A stretch of DNA of 17,106 nt from Patescibacteria group bacterium UBA2193. Its GTDB lineage: Bacteria; Patescibacteriota; Minisyncoccia; Moranbacterales; DUUL01. Below, piece after piece: positions 7,716-14,096 of the stretch. Position numbers and translations under genes: made by a program. Positions within the stretch are counted from its first letter, which is position 1; each line of letters begins with the position of its first letter. The notes under the pieces were generated by a model. That model was not told the origin of the DNA and made no database searches. It worked only from the letters and a program-made list of their open reading frames with translations. Where the stretch lies: assembly GCA_002327335.1 (NCBI GenBank), contig DCVH01000034.1, forward strand, positions 1 to 17,106, written 5' to 3'.

Positions 7716-8699
7716 CTACGCGTTTCCAAGAGCATCTGCTCCAGCACTGATTTCGGCAATTTCTGATGTAATACTTGCTTGTCGTGCTTTGTTATATGAC
7801 AAAGTCAATTCTTCCACCAAACTTCCTGCCGCTTCATTTGCTTGATGCATTGCTGCCATTCTTGCACTATGTTCAGATGCATTTGACTCCAACATCGCCT
7901 GAAAAAGTTGAATCTCAATCAATCTTGGCACCATCTCCTCAAGAACTTCCTCAGCACTTGGTTCATAAGTAAACACATAAACATTTTTCTTATCTTCATC
8001 CTTTAAATATTTATCTTCTTTTTTCTGAATATATTCTTTACTAACACCAATTTTGTCATCACCGCCAACAACACCAAGGTGATCATCTTCTGCTTGAATA
8101 TCAATCGGTAAGAGTTGCTTTACTCGAGAAACTTGCTTGACCGCACTAACATAGTCAGTATAAGCAACCATAATTTTATCATACTTCCTTTCTAAGAAAC
8201 CTTTAATTGCAAAACTTGCAATCGACTGAACTTCTCGAACTTCAGAACAAACATCTTCCTTCAAGAAATCTGCCACAATCCTATGCCCATAGCGAGAATA
8301 AATTGAAACACCCTTTTTCCCAACAGTGATTATTTCATGTTCAATTTTCTCACCATCCTCATTTTTCTCGTGAGTTTTAATAGATTCATTAACCTTATTG
8401 ATAATTGAAGAATTAAATCCACCGCAAAGTCCCTTATTAGAACTGATCAAGATAATCCCAACACTCTTAATTTTAGATTTTTTATCTAACAACGGATGCT
8501 TATTATTCCCTTGCGTATTAATTGCATTTGCAATATTAAGAACAGTTGTCCAACTCAAGTTGGCATATGTTCTGGTTTTCAAAACTGCTTCTGTCGCTTT
8601 TCTCATTTTTGAAGCAGCCACCATTTCCATCGCTTTTGTTATTTTGCTGATGTTGTTGACTGATTTTATTCTTCGTTGGATTTCTTTAGTATTGGCCAT
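7716..8699 (-). CDS. atpG: ATP synthase gamma subunit
   Basis: A 327-residue rotor-shaft subunit, about 40 longer than typical gamma (about 286). The N-terminal coiled coil starts NTKEIQRRIKSVNNISKITKAMEMVAASKM, and the C-terminal helix has ESNASEHSARMAAMHQAN and NKARQASITSEIAEI, both highly conserved. The Rossmann-like middle shows SSNKGLCGGFN. The excess is mainly a charged stretch at about 203-240 (EDDHLGVVGGDDK through KDEDKKN) just before the FTYEPSAEEVL segment. Such a surface insertion would lie on the globular domain facing the stator. There is no evidence of frameshift. Confidence 0.96.
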   Translation of the reverse strand: MANTKEIQRRIKSVNNISKITKAMEMVAASKMRKATEAVLKTRTYANLSWTTVLNIANAINTQGNNKHPLLDKKSKIKSVGIILISSNKGLCGGFNSSIINKVNESIKTHEKNEDGEKIEHEIITVGKKGVSIYSRYGHRIVADFLKEDVCSEVREVQSIASFAIKGFLERKYDKIMVAYTDYVSAVKQVSRVKQLLPIDIQAEDDHLGVVGGDDKIGVSKEYIQKKEDKYLKDEDKKNVYVFTYEPSAEEVLEEMVPRLIEIQLFQAMLESNASEHSARMAAMHQANEAAGSLVEELTLSYNKARQASITSEIAEISAGADALGNA

Positions 8700-8729
8700 C
8701 TTATGACAATATTTTTAATAATACTAACT

Positions 8730-10271
8730 CTATTTTTCTTCCTCTTTTTTAATTAAATAATCAAGAGTTGCTTTGTAATCATTAATGATTGTTTTCAATT
8801 CCTCCTCGCCTTCTTCTGAAAACTCTCCTTTTTCATTAATTTCATTAACATATTTTTTCGATCGATTTTCAACTTGCTCTAATAATCCCTGCTCAAACTC
8901 AGAAATCTTTTCAACAGGCACGTTATCTAAAAATCCATTAGTAGCAGCATAAAAAATTGCGACCTGAAGTTCAACTGCCAAAGGAGTGTATTGACCTTGT
9001 TTGAATATTTCAGTAATTCTTTTTCCTCTTTCAAGTTTTAATTGAGTTTCTTTGTCAAGATCAGAACCAAATTGAGCAAAAGCTGCTAATTCTCGATATT
9101 GAGCTGCCTCCAATCGCATCTTTCCAGCCACTTTTTTCATCGACTTAACTTGAGCAGCGCTCCCCACTCGAGAAACTGAAAGTCCTGCATTTACTGCTGG
9201 TCGATTTCCTTGATAAAAAAGATCTGGTTCCAAATAAATTTGTCCGTCTGTAATTGAAATCACATTAGTTGGAATGTAAGCAGAAACATCTCCTGCCTGA
9301 GTTTCAATAATTGGCAAAGCAGTAATTGAACCACCGCCAAAATCTTTGTTTAATTTGCAAGACCTTTCTAATAATCTTGAATGCAGATAAAAAACATCTC
9401 CCGGATAGGCTTCTCGCCCTGGTGGACGTCGAAGAAGCAACGAAATTTCTCGATAAGCAACTGCGTGCTTACTAAGATCATCATAGACGATCAAAGAATC
9501 TTCTCCTTTTGAAAGAAAATATTCTGCCATAGCGGTTCCAGTATAAGGAGCAATGTATGTCATTGAAGCAGGATCACTTGCTCCCGCCAAAATAATTGTT
9601 GTGTATTCCATCGCACCAGCTTCTTGAAGCTTCGCTACAATATTAGCAATTTTTGATTCTTTTTGTCCGATTGCAACATAAATACATTTAACGTTTTTCC
9701 CTTTTTGGTTAATAATTGTATCAATAGCAAGAGCTGTTTTCCCAATTTGTCGGTCTCCAATAATCAATTCTCGTTGTCCCTTTCCGATTGGAATCATTGA
9801 GTCCACCGCTTTAACTCCAGTTTGAATTGGTTCAGAAACTGATTCACGAGTAATCACTCCGGGAGCAATTTTTTCAATTGGGTTGAACTTTCCAGATTTA
9901 ATTTCTTCTTTTCCATCAACTGGCTGTCCAAGCGGATTTAAAACTCTTCCAATAACTTCTTCTCCGACTGGAACCTCCAGAATTCTTTCCATACAAATCA
10001 CTTCATCTCCTTCCTTAATAGCCTCGCAACTCCCAAGAATTATTGCTCCAACACTGTCTTCTTCCAAATTCAGAGCTACTCCATAAACAGAACCTTTTGA
10101 AGTTTTAAATTCAAGCATCTCTGACATCATGGCAGTGGAAAGACCAGAAATTCGAGCAATTCCATCCCCCACTTGAATTACCCTTCCAAATGTTTGCTTC
10201 TTGATTTCTGTTTTATATTCAGAAATTCGTTGTTTAAGTTCCTCAACAATAAAATCTTTCGTTGTAGCCAT
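8730..10271 (-). CDS. atpA: ATP synthase alpha subunit
   Basis: A 513-residue non-catalytic nucleotide-binding subunit of F1. The P-loop GDRQIGKT (172-179) has Ile where most alpha subunits have Thr (GDRQTGKT). LLLRRPPGREAYPGD and the arginine-finger segment LSVSRVGSAAQ are intact. The N-terminus (DFIVEELKQRISEY) is the helix that binds delta. The length is normal. It sits 49 nt after atpH, and that gap holds a TTAGT-type repeat; a 30-nt AT-rich gap separates it from atpG. Confidence 0.98.
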   Translation of the reverse strand: MATTKDFIVEELKQRISEYKTEIKKQTFGRVIQVGDGIARISGLSTAMMSEMLEFKTSKGSVYGVALNLEEDSVGAIILGSCEAIKEGDEVICMERILEVPVGEEVIGRVLNPLGQPVDGKEEIKSGKFNPIEKIAPGVITRESVSEPIQTGVKAVDSMIPIGKGQRELIIGDRQIGKTALAIDTIINQKGKNVKCIYVAIGQKESKIANIVAKLQEAGAMEYTTIILAGASDPASMTYIAPYTGTAMAEYFLSKGEDSLIVYDDLSKHAVAYREISLLLRRPPGREAYPGDVFYLHSRLLERSCKLNKDFGGGSITALPIIETQAGDVSAYIPTNVISITDGQIYLEPDLFYQGNRPAVNAGLSVSRVGSAAQVKSMKKVAGKMRLEAAQYRELAAFAQFGSDLDKETQLKLERGKRITEIFKQGQYTPLAVELQVAIFYAATNGFLDNVPVEKISEFEQGLLEQVENRSKKYVNEINEKGEFSEEGEEELKTIINDYKATLDYLIKKEEEK

Positions 10272-10310
10272 ATTATTTTAGTTATTAGTTGTTAGCTATT
10301 AGTAGTTAGT
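10272..10310 (-). repeat. TTAGTTGTTAG-type leader repeat before atpA
   Basis: Plus-strand ttagttattagttgttag, then ctattagtagttagt, is a degenerate tandem of about 6-7 nt units (TTAGTTR). It abuts the atpA ATG with the same 12-nt junction as at atpD. The 9-mer gtagttagt (10302-10310) recurs inside the second lepA insertion (15060-15068). Confidence 0.55.
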
Positions 10311-10320
10311 AATAATAATT

Positions 10321-10722
10321 TTAATTATTCAATGTTTGTCTTAGGCTGGAAATCCTATTTTTCAAACTTGAATCAAAGATTTCATCTCCCAGTCGAACAA
10401 CAAATCCCCCCTTCAAATCTTTATTCACAACTGTTTTAATATCCACCTTTTTCCCATTAGCTTTTTCTATTACAAACTTTTCAATATCAGCCAGATCATC
10501 CTTGCTTAGTTCTCTGACTGTAATGATTTCAGCCTCCAAAATATCATTTTCTTTATTCCAAATGTCATTAAAAAAACTCAATATTTTCTCTAACTGAGAA
10601 ACTTGATTATTGCTAATCAAAATTTTAGAAAAATTATTCAAAACTTTCAATGACTCTTCCTCTGAGGCATCTCTTACAGATTCAAATAATGTTTGAGCAT
10701 ATTGCTTCGGCGTTGCTTTCAT
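10321..10722 (-). CDS. atpH: ATP synthase delta subunit (short form)
   Basis: A 133-residue peripheral-stalk protein (OSCP/delta), clearly shorter than the usual ~177. The start KATPKQYAQTLFESV matches the family's first helix. The C-terminal half is complete, from AEIITVRELSKDD to VNKDLKGGFVVRLGDEIFDSSLKNRISSLR. The missing length therefore falls within the N-terminal six-helix bundle that clamps the alpha N-termini. It follows atpF with an 8-nt gap. No frameshift is apparent, so this looks like a natural compact version. Confidence 0.93.
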   Translation of the reverse strand: MKATPKQYAQTLFESVRDASEEESLKVLNNFSKILISNNQVSQLEKILSFFNDIWNKENDILEAEIITVRELSKDDLADIEKFVIEKANGKKVDIKTVVNKDLKGGFVVRLGDEIFDSSLKNRISSLRQTLNN

Positions 10723-10730
10723 ATAAAAAT

Positions 10731-11228
10731 TTATGCCAATGATTTAGTGACTTTCTCGATCAATTCTTTGTCGCTTTTATTATCAATTTTTTCATCCAAA
10801 ACTTTTTCAAGTGCCAAGATAACAATCCCTGAAACTTCTTTTTTTATCTCCTTTAAAGTTTCGGCTTTTTCTGCTTTAATTTTTGCCTTTTCGCTCTGAA
10901 TAATTTGACCAACTTCCTCTTTGGCTTTTTCTATTATGCTTTCCTTCTTTTCAACCCCTTCTTCTCGTGCTTTTTCAACAATTTTCAGAGCCTCTTTTTT
11001 GGCTTCGTTTATAATCTCCTCTTCTTTTTTTAGGGCAATTTTCAATTTTGACTCCGCCTCTTCGGCATTTTTAACTCCCTTCTCAATCCCTTCTCTTCGT
11101 TCCTTCAAAAATTTAAAAATTGGCTTATAGGCAACATAATAAAGCGCTACCAACAAAATCGCAAAATTTAGTATTTGCGCAAAAAGAATTCTTAAGTCCA
11201 GCCCAAGGGCTTCAAATAATTTACTCAT
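10731..11228 (-). CDS. atpF: ATP synthase b subunit
   Basis: A 165-residue stator subunit. One N-terminal membrane helix (about 12-33, LFAQILNFAILLVALYYVAY) leads to the conserved KPIFKFLKERREGIEKGV. A long Lys/Glu/Ala-rich coiled coil (about 45-140) and a short C-terminal delta-binding region follow. Only one b-type gene is present, so a homodimer is expected rather than b/b'. The leader is AT-rich without a Shine-Dalgarno. Confidence 0.95.
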   Translation of the reverse strand: MSKLFEALGLDLRILFAQILNFAILLVALYYVAYKPIFKFLKERREGIEKGVKNAEEAESKLKIALKKEEEIINEAKKEALKIVEKAREEGVEKKESIIEKAKEEVGQIIQSEKAKIKAEKAETLKEIKKEVSGIVILALEKVLDEKIDNKSDKELIEKVTKSLA

Positions 11229-11301
11229 AAAAAAAATAATTAAAAATCAAAAAGGTTTTGCCTTCAATTCCAGTAATTAAAAGCAAAACAATTTCTAATT
11301 T

Positions 11302-11532
11302 CTAGAAAACAAACAAGATTAAAAGTGAAATAACAAGGGCATAGATTCCTGTTGATTCAGTAACCGCCATCGTAGCAAACATAAATGGCATAATTTTTCC
11401 ACTCGCTTCTGGATTTCTTCCAATAGCGGAAAGTGCCTTGGCGGCAATCATTCCTTCACCAATGGCTGGACCAATTGCTCCAAGCCCAATCGAGATTGCT
11501 GCTGCAAGCAGCCTAGCTGACTCTACTTCCAT
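11302..11532 (-). CDS. atpE: ATP synthase c subunit with Na+-type ion site
   Basis: A 76-residue two-helix c-ring subunit. Helix 1 contains GAIGPAIGEG with Glu26. The polar loop is GRNPEASGK. Helix 2 carries the ion carboxylate Glu59 in AVTESTGIYALV. Aligned without gaps to the Ilyobacter tartaricus Na+ c subunit (from memory), the site reads E26/V57/E59/S60/T61/Y64 against Q32/V63/E65/S66/T67/Y70. All ligand positions match except Gln to Glu, which is the two-carboxylate arrangement reported for the Fusobacterium nucleatum Na+ c-ring. A Na+-coupled enzyme is therefore likely. H+ use, or use of both ions, cannot be excluded from sequence. Confidence 0.96.
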   Translation of the reverse strand: MEVESARLLAAAISIGLGAIGPAIGEGMIAAKALSAIGRNPEASGKIMPFMFATMAVTESTGIYALVISLLILFVF

Positions 11533-11576
11533 AATTTTTAGATTAATTATTTAAATTTATTAAAAACATAATTTAT

Positions 11577-12407
11577 TTATACATCACAAGACCGGGCCGG
11601 AACGCTTTCTTTTCTTTCTTCTCCTCCAGACTCTGAAGCCATTGTTATGTATATCAAAGTCAGAACAGAAAATACAAACGCCTGAACGATTGCCGAAAGA
11701 AGTCCGAGAATCATGAATGGTAATGGCGCAATGAAAGGCGCCAAAAACAAAATTACCGCTGTCAAAACCTCCCCAGCAAAAATATTTCCAAATAAACGAA
11801 ATGACAAAGATACTACCTTTGCAATTTCTCCAACAAGATCCATGATGCCCATAAAAGCATCAAAAAATCCTTGCGCCAATCCCAAAAAATCAACTTTTCC
11901 TTTAAATAATCCTTTAAAAAAAACAAATAATCCTTTAAAATTGAAAAATTTTCCAACATAACCAAATGGCCCAACCATATAAATGGCAACTATTTGCGTC
12001 ACAATAATCGAAATCATTGTCATCGCAAAAACCATTCCGTAATCTGCAATCACCGCCCTGAAAACTGGCACTAATTCGTCTCCTCTTGAAATTGTCAGTG
12101 CAGATTGTCCGGGAATATATGTTATTAAATTTGCAATTATAATAAAAATAAAAAGCGTAAACACTAGAGGAAAAACTTTTTCTGTTTTCTTGTCACTTCC
12201 CGTGACACTTCTAACAAAATCATACCCTGCTTCAAGAATCATCTCTACAAAATTTTGAACTGGCCCGGGAACATTTTTCATTTTCTTAGCAACCAAACCA
12301 AAAAAAATGATCAGTGCTAGCGTCAGAACTACTCCCCAAAAAAATGAATTGGTAACAGGAAATGATCCTATGCTAAATAAAATATCAGGTGATAATGAAA
12401 TATTCAT
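11577..12407 (-). CDS. atpB: ATP synthase a subunit
   Basis: A 276-residue membrane stator subunit with about 5-6 helices. The essential arginine is R204 in LSFRLFGNIFAGEVL. The start SFPVTNSFFWGVVLTLALI and the PGPVQNFVEMILE segment are typical. An internal stretch at about 156-172 repeats FKGLF twice, with matching DNA (aaataatcctttaaaa occurs twice at 11905-11940), suggesting a local duplication in the cytoplasmic loop. After the usual end (LTLIYITMA) there is an 18-residue hydrophilic tail ending in PARSCDV. The start is 2 nt after the atpI-like stop, so the two are coupled. Confidence 0.95.
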   Translation of the reverse strand: MNISLSPDILFSIGSFPVTNSFFWGVVLTLALIIFFGLVAKKMKNVPGPVQNFVEMILEAGYDFVRSVTGSDKKTEKVFPLVFTLFIFIIIANLITYIPGQSALTISRGDELVPVFRAVIADYGMVFAMTMISIIVTQIVAIYMVGPFGYVGKFFNFKGLFVFFKGLFKGKVDFLGLAQGFFDAFMGIMDLVGEIAKVVSLSFRLFGNIFAGEVLTAVILFLAPFIAPLPFMILGLLSAIVQAFVFSVLTLIYITMASESGGEERKESVPARSCDV

Positions 12408-12409
12408 AA

Positions 12410-12694
12410 TTATTTTTCAGTTTTTTCCCCCTCTTCTTTTTCTTTATTATATTCTTCAAATTTTTCAGCTAACTGCTTGGTTTTTCTATAAACCAAAACA
12501 TTAGTTGTAATGAATGCTAGCAAGATTCCTAAAAGCAAAAACCAAGGATTTTTTTTCGTCCACTTATCCAATAAATATCCAAAACCTCCAAGCAATATTA
12601 ATGGTCCCAAAATAGAAGAAGTGGTGTGCGCAGCCATTCCCAACATTAATCCTGAAACACTTGTGGCTTGCTTAAATAATTTTTCTTCTTTCAT
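12410..12694 (-). CDS. AtpI/AtpZ-type ATP synthase assembly protein
   Basis: A 94-residue protein with two hydrophobic helices (about 27-43 and 52-69). They flank the motif GGFGYLLDKWTKKNPWFLLLG, typical of the F0F1-ATPase AtpI/AtpZ family. A charged Glu/Lys tail follows. In other bacteria, members of this group help assemble the c-ring or handle Mg2+; this is family knowledge, not shown here. It is the first gene of the atp operon, 2 nt before atpB, and is read from the promoter at 12866-12894. Confidence 0.82.
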   Translation of the reverse strand: MKEEKLFKQATSVSGLMLGMAAHTTSSILGPLILLGGFGYLLDKWTKKNPWFLLLGILLAFITTNVLVYRKTKQLAEKFEEYNKEKEEGEKTEK

Positions 12695-12753
12695 GATTAT
12701 TGGTAACTTTCTAAAATTATCTTCCGTTACAAAATTTTCAAATTTAAAACAAC

Positions 12754-12799
12754 AAAAAAATGCATCCCGAGAATTTTGAACCTATCTCTGTAGATGCTT
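12754..12799 (-). terminator. Possible attenuator hairpin in the atp leader
   Basis: Minus-strand GCATC (12797-12793) pairs with GATGC (12766-12762). Inner GAGA/TCTC encloses a 12-nt loop. Immediately after is ATTTTTTT (12761-12754), and flanking A's can pair with the T-run. The layout is that of a weak intrinsic terminator placed about 60 nt after the predicted start of transcription. Confidence 0.4.
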
Positions 12800-12865
12800 T
12801 TATAAATTTATTTTACAACTTCCTTAGTCTTAGTTTTTTCCTCGATAAAACTTTCTTACACCAAA

Positions 12866-12894
12866 ATTATATATGCGAGATTTGTAAAAGTCAA
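12866..12894 (-). promoter_or_regulatory. Strong promoter of the atp operon
   Basis: Minus-strand TTGACT (12894-12889), exactly 17 nt, then perfect TATAAT (12871-12866). It is the best promoter match in the window, with an expected start near 12859. Confidence 0.8.
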
Positions 12895-12993
12895 GTGAAA
12901 CATTTTTTTAAAAAAAATACCAAAATCCGTCCAAAGAAAACTCCACTTTTGAAAACAGCCCTTCCAATAAAGAGTTGTTGAGATTAAGAAACT

Positions 12994-13830
12994 TTATATA
13001 TTTTCAAGTTTTTCTATAATTTCTTTTTGTTTTTCCCTTACAATCAAGACAAAAAACAACATTGCTGCCGCAAACACAAAATATCCCAGCATCCAAAAAA
13101 CATCAAGCACAACCTTTGAAACCAAGTTTTCCTCATACATACTGTTTCGATAAATCGCATAGAAAATATCACCAAGCAACGTAGAAAAATAACTCAAAAC
13201 AAGCAAAAGCCAAGCAAAAGATAATTTTCCTCCCTTGAATTCCATAACGATAAACATCACAAGCAAACAACCAAGAATAATCACCAAGTCTCCAAAACCA
13301 TAGAACATAAAGACGACATTTTCCAGTGCTCCGACCTCGGGATCATAAACCTTAAATATTCCAAAATAACTCACCGCAACAAAAGCCACTGCCAATGTTG
13401 GAATAAAAAAAATACTGTTTTTCTTCTTCAACATTGATATTAAATCTTTCAAATGGATATCACTTGCTTTCAATTTTATAAAAATTCCGACAAAAGAAAG
13501 AGGATAACTCAAAAGAAAAAAGACATCCGCCAAAGAATAATCTGGCTCGACGTTTTGAATATATTGAAGGTGAAACCAAAACCCTTCTCCAATAAAAAGA
13601 AGAAGCATACTCAGCGTCAGAAAAAACATTGATTTCCCCTGCATATTCCCTATCCCGTATGCTTTAACCGCAAAGACACCAATAATGAAAGCAGAAAGTG
13701 GAGCAATTAAATATACCAGGTCTGCTAATAATTTATTGTCCTCCCTCCCCCCAATAGTCAAAGATAGTCCGTAACAAAACAAAACGAAAACAGCAAGCAC
13801 CAAAAACCAATTTTTAATTTTTATCGACAT
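12994..13830 (-). CDS. 8-helix membrane protein, sensor-domain-like, no effector
   Basis: A 278-residue protein with about eight hydrophobic helices: 8-26, 34-58, 68-86, 100-118, 138-158, 171-196, 204-226 and 240-264. Acidic residues recur within or at helix edges (E82 in GEGFW, D102 in LADVFFLLSYP, D181 in GDLVIILG, D221 in LGDIFYAIY, D243 in LDVFWMLGY). The ADVFFLLSYP and GDIFYAIY patterns resemble the membrane input domains of some archaeal and bacterial sensor kinases or diguanylate cyclases. It ends with a short charged helix, VREKQKEIIEKLENI, where such proteins would continue into a signalling coiled coil, but the frame stops. The family is not identified. It follows the 71-aa gene by 12 nt. 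Confidence 0.8.
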   Translation of the reverse strand: MSIKIKNWFLVLAVFVLFCYGLSLTIGGREDNKLLADLVYLIAPLSAFIIGVFAVKAYGIGNMQGKSMFFLTLSMLLLFIGEGFWFHLQYIQNVEPDYSLADVFFLLSYPLSFVGIFIKLKASDIHLKDLISMLKKKNSIFFIPTLAVAFVAVSYFGIFKVYDPEVGALENVVFMFYGFGDLVIILGCLLVMFIVMEFKGGKLSFAWLLLVLSYFSTLLGDIFYAIYRNSMYEENLVSKVVLDVFWMLGYFVFAAAMLFFVLIVREKQKEIIEKLENI

Positions 13831-13842
13831 TTCGTTTTGCTT

Positions 13843-14058
13843 TTATTGCTTAATTGCTAATTTTAATTTTTCCATTTGCTTTTTGGCGTTTTCTTCTCCC
13901 ACCATCTCATTCAGAAGTTCCCCCACAGAGAAAAGAATCACTTCCGGAGTTTTATCTTGATAAAAATTCCGATAATGCCCAGCCATAACATCTCCAAGGT
14001 TGTTGGAAATTATTTCACAAGATTTTTCAATAAGTTGTTTTTTGTTTTCTGTATCCAT
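13843..14058 (-). CDS. Small hypothetical protein, 71 aa
   Basis: A soluble, probably helical small protein starting MDTENKKQLIEKSCEIISNN and ending EENAKKQMEKLKLAIKQ, with no membrane segment. I do not recognise the family. It lies 38 nt after lepA and 12 nt before the 8-helix membrane protein on the same strand. It could share their transcript or use the weak promoter at 14068-14096. Its composition looks like a genuine protein. It might be a partner of the membrane protein, but only proximity supports that. Confidence 0.65.
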   Translation of the reverse strand: MDTENKKQLIEKSCEIISNNLGDVMAGHYRNFYQDKTPEVILFSVGELLNEMVGEENAKKQMEKLKLAIKQ

Positions 14059-14067
14059 TACGATTCC

Positions 14068-14096
14068 ATCTTAACACCTTTTTCTCTTTCAAGCAA
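14068..14096 (-). promoter_or_regulatory. Weak candidate promoter giving a near-leaderless mRNA
   Basis: Minus-strand TTGCTT (14096-14091), 17 nt, TAAGAT (14073-14068). The -10 box ends only 9 nt before the ATG of the 71-aa gene, so the transcript would be nearly leaderless. Four of six -10 bases and three of six -35 bases match consensus. Confidence 0.3.

Larger units (their letters stand above)
12695..12993 (-). promoter_or_regulatory. atp operon control region and long leader
   Basis: This 299-nt stretch has no convincing gene. Read on the minus strand it holds the sigma70-like promoter and then a leader of about 165 nt before the atpI-like start. The leader includes a GC-richer hairpin followed by a T-run (12754-12799). 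A plus-strand 73-codon frame here (12760-12981) is judged spurious. Confidence 0.6.

Noticed and set aside
9735..9760. Ile in the alpha-subunit P-loop (GDRQIGKT) as a defect
   Set aside because: The invariant Gly, Lys and Thr are present and alpha is non-catalytic, so this is probably a neutral variant.
12760..12981. Plus-strand 73-codon frame in the atp control region
   Set aside because: It overlaps the antisense of a strong promoter and leader, has no ribosome-binding site and a low-complexity Lys/Phe-rich composition.
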